Source: Actinomyces sp. Marseille-P3109 (lineage in GTDB: Bacteria; Actinomycetota; Actinomycetes; Actinomycetales; Actinomycetaceae). Taken from it: a DNA stretch of 64,000 bases. Position 1 is the stretch's first letter; each line of letters starts with the position of its first letter. The position numbers and the translations under genes were made by a program. The stretch lies in the NCBI RefSeq assembly GCF_900323545.1, contig NZ_OOHN01000008.1, positions 1,988,450 to 2,052,449 of the forward strand, in the 5' to 3' direction. The notes below the pieces were generated by a model. The model ran no database searches. It saw only the letters and a list, made by a program, of their open reading frames with translations, and was not told the origin of the DNA. Positions 27,011 through 36,520 of this stretch are shown here, piece by piece.

Positions 27011-27271
27011 CATCTCTCCTGGGGCTCGGGGCCGCGCGCATCGCGACGGCGAGGCCTGGGTCCACGGGGCGGTCCTGTGGATCCTGCGCACACTGTACGG
27101 GGTGCGCTGTCACGGCGTCGTCTCATTGGCCCGACTCACAGCTCACCAAGGTCACCCGCCCCAGCCGGCACCCTGTCTCCCGATGCTTCTCGATCAATTC
27201 ATCAATCCCAACGTCGGCCAATGAACTCATCGAATCGCTGGTCGCCGCTGATCCGGCTAACTGTTCTGATC

Positions 27272-28396
27272 TCAGCCGGCGAAGAGGGCGGCGGCCTCAG
27301 GTGAGCGCAGGCGCGCGGCGGCGGCCTCCACGCGCTCGTCGGTGTCGGTCAGGCTCATGCGCACCCGCCCGGCCCCGGCCTCGCCGTAGAAGTCGCCGGG
27401 GGCCACGACGATCCCCAGCTCGGCGAAGGCCCCCACGAGGTCGTAGGCGCTCATCGACTCGGGTCCCTTGAGCCACAGGTACAGGCCGGCCACGGAGGCC
27501 GGGTCGTTGACGAGCCCGGCGGCGGCGGTCGCCTCGATGAGTGCCTCACGGCGCTCCCGGTAGACCTCCTTCTGCACCTCTGTATGCGCCTCGTCCCCGA
27601 GGGCGGCCACGAGGGCGGCCTGGACCGGCGTCGGCACAAGCATCCCGGTGTGCTTGCGCACCTCGGTGACCGCGCCCACGAGCCCGGCGTCCCCGGCGAG
27701 GAAGGCCGCCCGGTAGCCGGCGAGGTTGGACTGCTTGGACAGGGAGTACAGGGCGAGCAGACCGGTCCGGCCCGCTGATCCCCCGACGCGAGGGTCCAGG
27801 AGGCTCGGGATCGGTTCGGCGTCCCACGGCGCTTCCCAGGCGAGCTCGGCATAGCACTCGTCGGAGATGACGATCGCGCCGCGCCCCCTGGCCCAGGCGA
27901 CGATCCGGGCCAGCTGCTCGGCGTCCAGGACGTGGCCGTCAGGATTGCCGGGGCTGTTGAGCCAGACGATGGCCACCCGCGCGTCGTCGGCGACGTCCCA
28001 GGTGGTGGGGTCGGCGTCGGTGTCCACGGGGACCGGGGTCGCACCCACGAGGCGAGCTCCGACGTCGTAGGTGGGGTAGGCGGCCCGCGGGTGCAGGACG
28101 AGGTCGCCCGGGCCCGCGCCCAGGTGCAGCGGCAGGAGGGCCACGGACTCCTTGGAGCCGATCGTGGGGATGACCTCGTTGTCGCTCAGGCCGGCCACGC
28201 CTCGGCGGCGCTCCATCCACTCGATGATGGCGGCGCGCACCACGGGGGCGCCGACCGCCGTCGGGTAGCCGGGGGCGTTGGCGGCCGCGGACAGAGCGGT
28301 CCGGGCGATCTCGGGGGTGGGGTCGACGGGCGTGCCCACGGCGAGGTCGACGACGCCGTCGGGGTGTTCGGCGGCGCGCTCCCGGTAGCTTTCCAC
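27272..28396 (-). CDS. dapC: succinyldiaminopimelate transaminase, N-terminus altered
   Basis: DapC makes N-succinyl-LL-diaminopimelate by PLP-dependent transamination. The frame shows PYRERAAEHPDG-like homology from residue ~2 (SYRERAAEHPDGVVDLAVGTPVDPTP), WLNSPGNPDGHVL, the cofactor Asp region ISDECYAEL, and the PLP lysine in LYSLSKQSNLAG. From the only plausible start, a GTG at 28396, the protein has 374 residues and lacks about ten residues that precede YRERA in relatives. There is no spaced ribosome site. The ferredoxin frame upstream has no stop before entering this gene. Either a small deletion removed the ferredoxin stop and dapC start, or there is an assembly indel. Confidence 0.85.
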   Translation of the reverse strand: MESYRERAAEHPDGVVDLAVGTPVDPTPEIARTALSAAANAPGYPTAVGAPVVRAAIIEWMERRRGVAGLSDNEVIPTIGSKESVALLPLHLGAGPGDLVLHPRAAYPTYDVGARLVGATPVPVDTDADPTTWDVADDARVAIVWLNSPGNPDGHVLDAEQLARIVAWARGRGAIVISDECYAELAWEAPWDAEPIPSLLDPRVGGSAGRTGLLALYSLSKQSNLAGYRAAFLAGDAGLVGAVTEVRKHTGMLVPTPVQAALVAALGDEAHTEVQKEVYRERREALIEATAAAGLVNDPASVAGLYLWLKGPESMSAYDLVGAFAELGIVVAPGDFYGEAGAGRVRMSLTDTDERVEAAAARLRSPEAAALFAG

Positions 28397-28722
28397 TCCT
28401 CGTTCTGCGGGGGCAGGGCGGCGATCATGGGATCGTCGTAGTCCAGGGCACCGGTCCTCTGGGCACCACCGGGCGACCCCAGCCCCTTGAGCTCGAAGAA
28501 GTCGATGTTGGCGCGGGTGTAGTCCTCCCACTCCTCGGGAACATCGTCCTCGTAGAAGATCGCCTCGGTGGGGCAGACGGGCTCGCAGGCCCCGCAGTCG
28601 ACGCACTCGTCGGCGTTGATGTAGAGGCTGCGTTCGCCCTCGTAGATGCAGTCGACGGGACACTCATCGACGCAGGCACGGTCCTTGACGTCGACGCAGG
28701 GCTGGGCAATGACGTATGTCAT
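28186..28722 (-). CDS. fdxA: 7Fe-type ferredoxin, with aberrant read-through tail
   Basis: Residues 1-106 are a complete actinobacterial FdxA. CVDVKDRACVDECPVDCI gives ligands for the [3Fe-4S]/[4Fe-4S] pair and DECVDCGACEPVCPTEAI gives the rest. The usual tail follows (DFFELKGLGSPGGA ... ALPPQ). FdxA carries electrons for redox enzymes and is often stress-related. Normally the protein ends about here, at 28405. In this sequence no stop follows; the frame runs another 72 Pro/Thr/Ser-rich, non-homologous codons out of frame through dapC to 28186. The ATG has AAAGGA upstream. The extension is almost certainly not a natural domain. Confidence 0.8.
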   Translation of the reverse strand: MTYVIAQPCVDVKDRACVDECPVDCIYEGERSLYINADECVDCGACEPVCPTEAIFYEDDVPEEWEDYTRANIDFFELKGLGSPGGAQRTGALDYDDPMIAALPPQNEEWKATGSAPPNTPTASSTSPWARPSTPPPRSPGPLCPRPPTPPATRRRSAPPWCAPPSSSGWSAAEAWPA

Positions 28723-28996
28723 AGCAGCAGTGTCCTTTCTTCTCCGGGGAACCTCCCGCGCGGGTGGGCGGGGTCGGAGCAAGTATCGTCCTCCAGGGCC
28801 CATCGACCCAAGCGGTAGAAGAGTGGCCGTCAGCACGCGGAAAACTCGGGGTTGTCGCGCCGCGATTACGTCACTGCCCCGGCACGAATGTCGTAGGTAA
28901 CACCAATCCTGGACGCCGGCCCGTCCAGCGCCACCAGAGCGACCAAGCGCACCCACTTTGCCGGAAGGCGTTCAGGGAACGACTCGGACGTCCGCG

Positions 28997-31516
28997 TCAG
29001 GAGCAGACGATGTTGTTGTCCGCGGCGTACTGAGTGGTGAGGACGTCGTCGGGCAGGGCCTTGCCATCGTGCTTGCGGGTGCGGGTGACGGTGATGTCGA
29101 AGCCGGGGTTACCGCCCGAGTAGGGCTCGCAGCCGGGGCCCGATTTGCGCTCGGTGGTCACCGGTCGGAAGTTGAATCGGTCCGAGGACGTAATCGAGAC
29201 GTCGTAGTACTTGGTTGACCACATCCGCACGTGGATCTGCTCACCATCCAGCCACGCCTGGACCAGCACCGCGTTGGAGGTGGAGTTCGTGAACTTCACG
29301 TCGAGCCTGCCGGTCCACAGGGTCGCCTCGCGCCCGGCCGGGTAGCGGTCGAAGTAGTACTGGTGGGCGTGGTGCTCGGTGTCGTCCATGCCGGCCTCGA
29401 AACCGGCGTTGAAGACGGTGGTGGCCACCTGGCTCAGTCCGCCGCCCAGGGAGTCGACGTGCTGGCCGTTGGAGATGACGCCGGCGTCGGCGAATCCGTG
29501 AGCGTAGTCGACCTCGCCGAGGGTCTGCTCCAGGGAGAAGACCTCACCGGGCTTGACCACGGTGCCGTTGACGAGCTCGGCGCCGCGGGTGAGGTTCTGG
29601 GTGCGCGGCGCATCCCCGCTGTTGTAGGGAGTGGCGTACTCGCCGATCGGCTCACCGATGCCCCATTCGTTCTGCGGGGTGGTCACCGTCGGCTCGGCGA
29701 CGACCATCGGCAGGGCCACGGTGCGCCCGGCGGCGTCGGTGGCGGAGGTGCCCGCCTTGAGCAGGCTCGCGGACAGGGCCGCGGTGTCGATGACGTTGCC
29801 CTGAGCGGAGGGGACGTACTGCGGGCGGGCCCCGGGGGCTCCGTCGGCGGAGCCGTCGATCTTCCAGGTGGCGTTCTGGGCAGGGGTCTCGACCTGGCCG
29901 ATCCTGGCGACGACGGCGTCGTGCAGTACGGTCGGGTCGAAGACGGCGCTCAGCGTGCCGCCCTCCGAGGAGATCCGCAGCATGCCGGCGGTGTCCTGGG
30001 GCGAGAAGGCCGCGGCAGCACCGGTGGCCTTACCCTGCGTGTTGGCACCGGCGCTGTCGACCGTCAGCCCGCTGGAGAGCAGCGGCGTGAGCGTGCCGTC
30101 CACGAACGTCGTGGCCTCCTCGTCGGTGATGGCGGGGACCGCGGTGCCCTCGGGCATGGCGATGTTCTGCTTGCCCAGAGGCCAGGAGCCGGTGAGCTGC
30201 TTGAGGGAGGCGTCGACGTCGAGGCCGACGCCGTTGCTCGCGGGCGTGGTGACCGGCTTGGTGCCCTCCAGGGTCACGGTGGCGGAGACCGCGCCGTTGG
30301 CCATCGTGTCGACCCGGTCCTCCAGGGCACCGCGCATAGCGGTGGCATCGACCCGGATGACGGCGTCGGTGCGCTGGCCGCCCAGGCGCTGGGCCAGGGT
30401 GAGGGGGTTGAGAGTGAAGCCGGTGAGCCGCTTGACCGAGGCGTCGGTGTCGACCGAGACGCCCGAGCTGGCGGGCACGAGCTCGGAGCTGCCCTGCCCC
30501 ACGGTGAGGGTCACCGGCTGGGCGAGCTGGTCGCCGACGCCCTTGCTGATAAGGTCCTGAGCCTCCTTCGGGCTCAGGCCGGAGACGTCGACGCCGGAGA
30601 CACTGGTTCCCGAGGCGATGTGCTGGGTGGTCCACCAGGCGATGCCGCCCCAGGCCAGCAGCAGGGCCGCGGCACCGGCGGCGCAGGCGGCGGGGATGAG
30701 ACGCCGACGGCGTGAGGTCGCCTGTGCAGCGGTCGGTCCGCCGGCCGCCTTGTCGGTTCTCGTGTCGGCCCTCCCGGCCTGAGCAGCCCCGGCGGCGACG
30801 GGCTCGGAGAGAGCATCCGGGAAGGCCGCCGCAGCCACCGGCTCGTGGTGGACGCCGGTGGGCTCGGTCGATGCTCCCGCGGTCTCCTCGTCCACGGCTG
30901 CGGACGCTGCTGCTCCGGCGGCGCCCTGCTGAGGCGCGGAGGGGGACTGCTCAGTGGCCGGGCTCCTCGGCGCGATCGACGGCGGCATAGTGTCGGCGTC
31001 GGGGCTCCATGCCGTGCGCCCACCGGGCTCGGCGGCGCCCGAGGTGTCGGCGGCGGCATCAGCGCCGGCCAGGTCGTATGGCGAGAGGGCCTCAGCCGGG
31101 GTGGCGCCCTCGTCGAGGGCGCGCACCGTTGCGGGCGTCGCCACCGGCTCCACGACCACTGGTTCAGCGACGGCCGGATCAACGTCGCCGAAACCGGCCG
31201 ACTCATCGGCAGGGACCGCACTCGAGCTCTGGCCGGCAGCCTCGGCGGTGGTCCCGGCAAGGGACTCGGAGGCGCCCTGAGGCTCCTCGGCCGGGTCTTC
31301 CGTGCCGTCGTCGTCACCCTCGAGGTTGAGGGCCGGGGTGCCGCCGGGCTCCTCGGCCTCGGTGGGAGAGGCAGTGGCGCCGTGGTGCTGCTTGGCCTGC
31401 TCCGCAGCCGGCTCGGCGCTGGGCGGCTGACCCGAATCGACGGACTCGACGAGCTCAGCGGCGTCGGTAGCGGCAGTGGAGACAGACTTCCCCTCGCGGT
31501 TCAGGGACTGGCTCAT
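28997..31516 (-). CDS. VanW-family cell-envelope protein
   Basis: 839 residues. Residues 1-270 are a long Ala/Glu/Pro-rich, probably disordered cytoplasmic region. A single membrane segment follows at about 273-295 (LIPAACAAGAAALLLAWGGIAWW). Outside lie two repeated domains of the PG_binding_4 type, seen as SGVSVDTDASVKRLTG and NGVGLDVDASLKQLTG. At about 645-790 comes a VanW domain with FSLEQTLGEVDYAHGFADAG and SLGGGLSQVATTVFNAGF. VanW proteins are found with glycopeptide-resistance genes and widely in actinobacteria, probably acting at peptidoglycan, but the reaction is unknown. It follows typA by 15 bases, so the two are probably co-transcribed. The ATG has GAGAGGAA upstream. Confidence 0.9.
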   Translation of the reverse strand: MSQSLNREGKSVSTAATDAAELVESVDSGQPPSAEPAAEQAKQHHGATASPTEAEEPGGTPALNLEGDDDGTEDPAEEPQGASESLAGTTAEAAGQSSSAVPADESAGFGDVDPAVAEPVVVEPVATPATVRALDEGATPAEALSPYDLAGADAAADTSGAAEPGGRTAWSPDADTMPPSIAPRSPATEQSPSAPQQGAAGAAASAAVDEETAGASTEPTGVHHEPVAAAAFPDALSEPVAAGAAQAGRADTRTDKAAGGPTAAQATSRRRRLIPAACAAGAAALLLAWGGIAWWTTQHIASGTSVSGVDVSGLSPKEAQDLISKGVGDQLAQPVTLTVGQGSSELVPASSGVSVDTDASVKRLTGFTLNPLTLAQRLGGQRTDAVIRVDATAMRGALEDRVDTMANGAVSATVTLEGTKPVTTPASNGVGLDVDASLKQLTGSWPLGKQNIAMPEGTAVPAITDEEATTFVDGTLTPLLSSGLTVDSAGANTQGKATGAAAAFSPQDTAGMLRISSEGGTLSAVFDPTVLHDAVVARIGQVETPAQNATWKIDGSADGAPGARPQYVPSAQGNVIDTAALSASLLKAGTSATDAAGRTVALPMVVAEPTVTTPQNEWGIGEPIGEYATPYNSGDAPRTQNLTRGAELVNGTVVKPGEVFSLEQTLGEVDYAHGFADAGVISNGQHVDSLGGGLSQVATTVFNAGFEAGMDDTEHHAHQYYFDRYPAGREATLWTGRLDVKFTNSTSNAVLVQAWLDGEQIHVRMWSTKYYDVSITSSDRFNFRPVTTERKSGPGCEPYSGGNPGFDITVTRTRKHDGKALPDDVLTTQYAADNNIVCS

Positions 31517-31531
31517 GGGTGATGGTTCCTC

Positions 31532-33454
31532 TCAGGCCTCGGCACGGCGACGACGGGCGTTCTCGCGGAAACGCTCCTGGGAGTTCAGGATGACCTTGCG
31601 AATGCGCACGGCGTCCGGGGTGACCTCGACGCACTCGTCGTCGGCGGCGAACTCGAGGGCCTCCTCCAGGGTGAGGCGGCGCGGAGGCACGAGGGCCTCG
31701 AAGGTGTCTGCGGTCGAGGAGCGCATGTTCGTCTGCTGCTTCTCACGGACCACGTTGACGTCCATGTCCTCGCCGCGGGGGTTCTCTCCCACGACCTGAC
31801 CCTCATAGGTCTCCTGGGTGGGTTCCACGAAGAAGCTGCCGCGGTCCTGCAGGCGGATGAGGGCGTAGGCGGTCACGGCGCCGGCGCGGTCGGAGACCAG
31901 GGAGCCGGTGGTGCGCGAGACGATCTGCCCGGCCCACGGGGCGTAGCCCTCGGCGATGGAGGAGGCGATGCCGGTGCCGCGGGTGTCGGTGAGGAACTGG
32001 GTGCGGAAGCCGATGAGGCCGCGGGCCGGCACGAGGAACTCCATACGGATCCAGCCGGTGCCGTGGTTGGTCATGGTCTCCATCTGGCCCTTGCGGGCGG
32101 CCATGAGCTGGGTGACGGCACCCAGGTACTCCTCGGGGACGTCGATGGTCATGCGCTCGATGGGCTCGTGGCGCTTGCCGTCGATGGTGCGGGTGACGAC
32201 CTGCGGCTTGCCGACGGTCAGCTCGAAGCCCTCGCGGCGCATCTGCTCCACGAGGATCGCCAGCGCCAGCTCCCCGCGCCCCTGGACCTCCCAGGCGTCG
32301 GGCCGGGAGGTGGGCAGGACCCGCAGGGACACGTTGCCGATGAGCTCGCGGTCCAGGCGGTCCTTGACCTGGCGGGCGGTGACCTTGGCGCCCTTGGTGC
32401 GCCCGGCCATCGGTGAGGTGTTGATGCCGATGGTCATGGCGATGGCCGGGTCGTCCACGGTGATGAGCGGCAGGGGGCGCGGGTCCTCGGGGTCCACGAG
32501 GGACTCACCGATCGTGATGTCCTCGATCCCGGCGACGGCGACGATGTCACCGGCGTGCGCCTCCTCGGCGGGCTTGCGGTCCAGGCCCTCGGTGACGAGG
32601 AGCTCGGAGACGCGGGCCGAGGTCAGCGAGCCGTCGTGGCGGGCCCAGGCCACCGTCTGGCCCTTGCGCAGGGTGCCGTTGTGGATGCGCAGCAGCGCCA
32701 GGCGCCCCAGGAAGGGCGAGGCGTCCAGGTTGGTGACGTGGGCCTGCAGGGGCGACCCCTCCTCGTAGGAGGGGCCGGGGATCCGCTCGATGATGGTGCG
32801 GAAGAGCGGCTCGAGGTTCTCACTGGCCGGCAGCTCGCCGTCGGCCGGGGCCTCGGTGTCGGCGCGGCGCGCCTTCGCGGAGGCGTAGATGACGGGGACG
32901 TCCAGGACGGCGTCGAGGTCGATGTCGGGGTGCTCGTCGGCCAGGTCGCTGGCCAGGGACAGCAGCAGGTCGGTGGACTCGGCGACGACCTCGTCGAGTC
33001 GGGAGTCAGGGCGGTCCACCTTGTTGACCACGAGGATGACCGGCAGGTTCGCGGCCAGGGCCTTGCGCAGCACGAAGCGGGTCTGGGGCAGGGGCCCCTC
33101 GGAGGCGTCGACGAGGAGGACGACGCCGTCGACCATGGACAGCCCGCGCTCAACCTCACCGCCGAAGTCGGCGTGCCCGGGGGTGTCGATGACGTTGATG
33201 GTGATGCCCTCGGGGCAGCCGGCGTCCACGGCGGCGGGTCCGGAGTAGTGGACCGCGGTGTTCTTGGCGAGGATCGTGATGCCCTTCTCGCGCTCCAGCT
33301 CGCCGGAGTCCATGACGCGCTCACCGGTGGTCTCCTCGGTGGCCCGGGCCCCGAAGGCGCCCGCCTCCCAGAGCATGGCGTCGACGAGGGTGGTCTTGCC
33401 GTGGTCGACGTGGGCGACGATGGCGACGTTACGCAGGTCCTGGCGCACGCTCAT
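31532..33454 (-). CDS. typA: ribosome-associated GTPase TypA/BipA
   Basis: A 640-residue translational GTPase of the EF-G type, which binds the ribosome and helps subunit assembly and stress or low-temperature growth. The P-loop [15 protein letters not shown] is at about residues 10-24, the effector EREKGITI at about 50-57, [11 protein letters not shown] at about 82-92, and the guanine motif NKVDRPD near 137. BipA-specific C-terminal regions are present ([19 protein letters not shown]). The start at 33454 gives the family's normal N-terminus; a GTG four codons upstream is possible. It is the first gene of a typA-vanW unit. Confidence 0.96.
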   Translation of the reverse strand: MSVRQDLRNVAIVAHVDHGKTTLVDAMLWEAGAFGARATEETTGERVMDSGELEREKGITILAKNTAVHYSGPAAVDAGCPEGITINVIDTPGHADFGGEVERGLSMVDGVVLLVDASEGPLPQTRFVLRKALAANLPVILVVNKVDRPDSRLDEVVAESTDLLLSLASDLADEHPDIDLDAVLDVPVIYASAKARRADTEAPADGELPASENLEPLFRTIIERIPGPSYEEGSPLQAHVTNLDASPFLGRLALLRIHNGTLRKGQTVAWARHDGSLTSARVSELLVTEGLDRKPAEEAHAGDIVAVAGIEDITIGESLVDPEDPRPLPLITVDDPAIAMTIGINTSPMAGRTKGAKVTARQVKDRLDRELIGNVSLRVLPTSRPDAWEVQGRGELALAILVEQMRREGFELTVGKPQVVTRTIDGKRHEPIERMTIDVPEEYLGAVTQLMAARKGQMETMTNHGTGWIRMEFLVPARGLIGFRTQFLTDTRGTGIASSIAEGYAPWAGQIVSRTTGSLVSDRAGAVTAYALIRLQDRGSFFVEPTQETYEGQVVGENPRGEDMDVNVVREKQQTNMRSSTADTFEALVPPRRLTLEEALEFAADDECVEVTPDAVRIRKVILNSQERFRENARRRRAEA

Positions 33455-33683
33455 AGGGGGGCACACTTCTTCCGGTGGGGGACGCCGTGGGCCGGATGCC
33501 GTTCACGGCATCGACCACAGGGGCATGAAACATGGGAAAGATTAGAGGACGCCGGTCCTGGCCTGCCATGTCTGGGCCAACACCTCGCCTGTGCGCCCAC
33601 TCACGATCACGTCACAAGTTGATCACGTCACAGGAGCACGGCGGCCGCGGCGATCGCGACGCCGAGCGCGTCATGCCCGACGC

Positions 33684-35552
33684 TCACACCTCCTCTGCCT
33701 TGTCGTCTGCCTTGCCCGTCGCCTCGTCGCTGTAGAGGTCGATGCCTGCCCCGGGCACGGCCCGGAGGAGCTCGCGCGTGTAGTCCTGGCGCGGCTCGGC
33801 GAAGAGCTCGTCGGCGGCGCCGGCCTCCACGATCCTTCCGTGCTCCATGACGACGACGTCGTCGGCGATCTGACGCACGACGGCCAGGTCGTGGGTGATG
33901 AACAGGTAGGTCAGCTCCAGCTCGGCCTGCAGGTCGGACAGCAGGCGCAGGATCTGGGCCTGGACCAGCACGTCCAGGGCGGAGACCGCCTCATCGAGGA
34001 CGACGATCTCCGGCTTGAGGGCCAGGGCGCGCGCGATGGCGACGCGCTGGCGCTGCCCGCCGGAGAGCTCGTGGGGGTAGCGACGCATGACCGAGCGCGG
34101 CAGGGAGACCATGTCGAGCAGCTCGGCGACGCGCGCCTCGCGCTCCTTGGCGGTGCCGATCCCATGAACCCGCAGCGGTTCCTCGACGACGCGGAAGATC
34201 GAGTACATCGGGTCCAGGGAGCCATAGGGGTTCTGGAAGACCGGCTGCATGATGCGCCGTAGGGCGAAGAGCTCCTTGGGCCCCAGGGTGGACAGGTCGA
34301 CCCCGTTGTGGAAGACCTTGCCGGAGGTGGGGTCGATGAGGTTGAGGATGATGTTGGCGACCGTGGACTTGCCGGACCCGGACTCGCCCACGAGAGCCGT
34401 CGTCGTGCCCTTGCGGATACCGAAGGTGACGTCGTCGACGGCGGTGAGGGTCTTGTCGTCGCCCTTGGCGCCGCGCACCTCGAAGATCTTGGTGAGGTGC
34501 TCGACGCGCAGGATCTCCTCGGTGGAGCTCGCCCCGAGGCTCGCTCCCAGGAGCTCGTCGTCGGTGACCTGGATGCCGCGGGCGTGTGCGGACTCGATCC
34601 GGCGGGAGGCCAGTGAGGGGGCGGCCTTGACCAGGCGCTGGGTGTAGGGGTGGCGGGGGTCCTGGAGTACCTCGAGGCTGGGCCCGGACTCGACGACCCG
34701 GCCGCGGTGCATGACGACGATGTGCTCGGCGCGCTCGGCGGCCAGACCCAGGTCGTGGGTGATGAAGAGCATCGCGGTGCCCAGCTCGCGCACGAGGGTC
34801 TGGAGGTGGTCGAGGATGCGTCGCTGAACGGTGACGTCCAGGGCGCTGGTGGGCTCGTCGGCGATGAGCAGGTCGGGGCGGGCGGCCAGGCCGATGGCGA
34901 TGAGGGCGCGCTGGCGCATGCCGCCGGAGAACTCGTGCGGGTACTGCTTGGCCCGTCGGGAGGCCTCGGGCAGGCCGGCCTGCTCCAGCAGGAGGGCCAC
35001 CTGCTCGTCGACGTCGATGCTTCCACCGACCGTCGGCTTCTCGGCGTCGTCGGTGTGCTCGGCGATGAGGTGGGCGAGGCGGTCGTCGGCGACGCCGGCC
35101 AGGCCGTTGGCCCGCAGCGCCTCCTTGACCTGGAAGCCGATGGACCACACGGGGTTGAGGTTGGACATGGGGTCCTGGGGCACCAGGCCGATGGAGGAGC
35201 CGCGCAGGGCGGTGAGCTCCTGGGTGCTCGGGTGGGTGATGTCGCGCCCCTGGAAGCGGATCGTGCCGCCGGTGACGCGGCCGGTCCCGGGCAGCAGCCC
35301 GATGACGGCGTGGGCCAGGGTGGACTTGCCGGAGCCCGACTCCCCCACGATGGCCACGGACTGGCCGGGGTAGAGGGTCAGGTTCGCCTTGCGCACGGCG
35401 GGCACGAGCCCGGTCGAGGAGCGGAAGGCGACCTCGAGATCGGTGATCTCCAGGAGTGGGGCGGTCTCAGCGTCCCAGGAGGCCGCGGGGGCGAAGGTCT
35501 TGTCCGAGGCGCCTGAGGCTGTGGCGGTGGTGGATGCGTTGGAGGGTGTCAC
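33684..35552 (-). CDS. oligopeptide ABC transporter, two fused ATP-binding subunits
   Basis: 622 residues joining DppD-like and DppF-like ATPases. NBD1 has Walker A GESGSGKST near 76, signature FSGGMRQR near 210 and Walker B LLIADEPTSALD. NBD2 starts at about residue 345 with GESGSGKST, LSGGQRQR and IVVLDEAVSALD. Each half ends with the oligopeptide-transporter C-terminal segment (DPRHPYTQRL and EPRQDYTREL). It powers peptide uptake through the two upstream permeases. The GTG start overlaps the preceding permease stop (GTGA). It is the last gene of a four-gene operon. Confidence 0.95.
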   Translation of the reverse strand: MTPSNASTTATASGASDKTFAPAASWDAETAPLLEITDLEVAFRSSTGLVPAVRKANLTLYPGQSVAIVGESGSGKSTLAHAVIGLLPGTGRVTGGTIRFQGRDITHPSTQELTALRGSSIGLVPQDPMSNLNPVWSIGFQVKEALRANGLAGVADDRLAHLIAEHTDDAEKPTVGGSIDVDEQVALLLEQAGLPEASRRAKQYPHEFSGGMRQRALIAIGLAARPDLLIADEPTSALDVTVQRRILDHLQTLVRELGTAMLFITHDLGLAAERAEHIVVMHRGRVVESGPSLEVLQDPRHPYTQRLVKAAPSLASRRIESAHARGIQVTDDELLGASLGASSTEEILRVEHLTKIFEVRGAKGDDKTLTAVDDVTFGIRKGTTTALVGESGSGKSTVANIILNLIDPTSGKVFHNGVDLSTLGPKELFALRRIMQPVFQNPYGSLDPMYSIFRVVEEPLRVHGIGTAKEREARVAELLDMVSLPRSVMRRYPHELSGGQRQRVAIARALALKPEIVVLDEAVSALDVLVQAQILRLLSDLQAELELTYLFITHDLAVVRQIADDVVVMEHGRIVEAGAADELFAEPRQDYTRELLRAVPGAGIDLYSDEATGKADDKAEEV

Positions 35553-36520
35553 TTGCGGGCCTTCGGGTCCAGGGCGTCGCGGACGACGTCGCCGAGCATG
35601 ATGAAGCCGAGCACGGTCAGGGCCAGCGCTCCGGCGGGGAAGAGCAGGACGCTCGGGTGGCTGTTGAGGGCGTCCTTGGCGGCCGCGATGTCCGCGCCCC
35701 AGGAGACGACCGACGAGGGCAGCCCGATGCCCAGGAAGCTCAAGGTGGCCTCCGAGACGATGAAGACGCCGAGCTCGACGGTGGCGGTCACGATGATGGG
35801 GGCCGCGGCGTTGGGCATGACGTGGCGCAGCAGCATGGCCACGCGCCCCGAGCCCAGTGCCCGTGAGGCGGTCACGTAGTCCTCGTTCTTGACGCTCATG
35901 ACCGAGCCGCGCGTGATGCGGGCGATCTGGGGCCAGCCGAACAGGGCCAGGACCAGGATGACGGTGAGGATCGAGCGGTCGTTGCGGAACATCTGCATGA
36001 CGACGATGGCGGCCAGGACGAAGGGCACGGCGAAGAAGATGTCGGTGAAGCGTGAGAGCAGGGCATCGAAGAACCCGCCGAAGAACCCGGCCAGTGCTCC
36101 GACGGCCGAGCCGACGAGGACCACGATGAGGGTGGTGAAGATGCCCACGCTCACTGAGGCCCGGGCGCCGTGGACGGTGCGGGCGAAGATGTCGCAGCCC
36201 TGGATGTCGAACCCGAAGGGGTGCGCCCAGGAGGGCCCCTGGTAGGAGTTGACCAGCGTGCAGTATCCGGGATCGCGCGGGGCGATGAGGCCGGGGACCA
36301 GGGAGAAGAGCACGGCGACGGCGATGAGCACCGAGGCCGCCCAGAAGATGGGGCGACGGCGCAGCTGTCTCCAGGCGTCGAGCCAGACGGAGGCCGGCGC
36401 GGACTCGTCGGCGACGGCGTCGACGGCTCCCAGGCCGATCTCGTCGTCGGCGATGACGAAGCGCTCCTGGCCCGGGCGCACGGCGGGCGACGACGTGGGG
36501 GACGTGATCTTGTCAGGCAT
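35549..36520 (-). CDS. oligopeptide ABC transporter permease (DppC-like)
   Basis: 323 residues with a soluble N-terminus of about 60 residues and then the OppC-type helix WAASVLIAVAVLFSLVPGLI. The GCDIFARTVHGARASVSVGI segment follows, as in DppC/OppC. The coupling loop EDYVTASRALGSGRVAMLLRHVMPNA is near residues 210-235, and SFLGIGLPSSVVSWGADIA is the family's C-terminal hallmark. It overlaps the preceding permease by eight bases and the following ATPase by four, indicating translational coupling. Confidence 0.94.
   Translation of the reverse strand: MPDKITSPTSSPAVRPGQERFVIADDEIGLGAVDAVADESAPASVWLDAWRQLRRRPIFWAASVLIAVAVLFSLVPGLIAPRDPGYCTLVNSYQGPSWAHPFGFDIQGCDIFARTVHGARASVSVGIFTTLIVVLVGSAVGALAGFFGGFFDALLSRFTDIFFAVPFVLAAIVVMQMFRNDRSILTVILVLALFGWPQIARITRGSVMSVKNEDYVTASRALGSGRVAMLLRHVMPNAAAPIIVTATVELGVFIVSEATLSFLGIGLPSSVVSWGADIAAAKDALNSHPSVLLFPAGALALTVLGFIMLGDVVRDALDPKARK

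Noticed and set aside
29932-29942. TCGTGCAGTA inside the VanW gene as another copy of the 2.2-kb repeat motif
   Set aside because: Only a 10-base match without the extended arms; probably coding coincidence.
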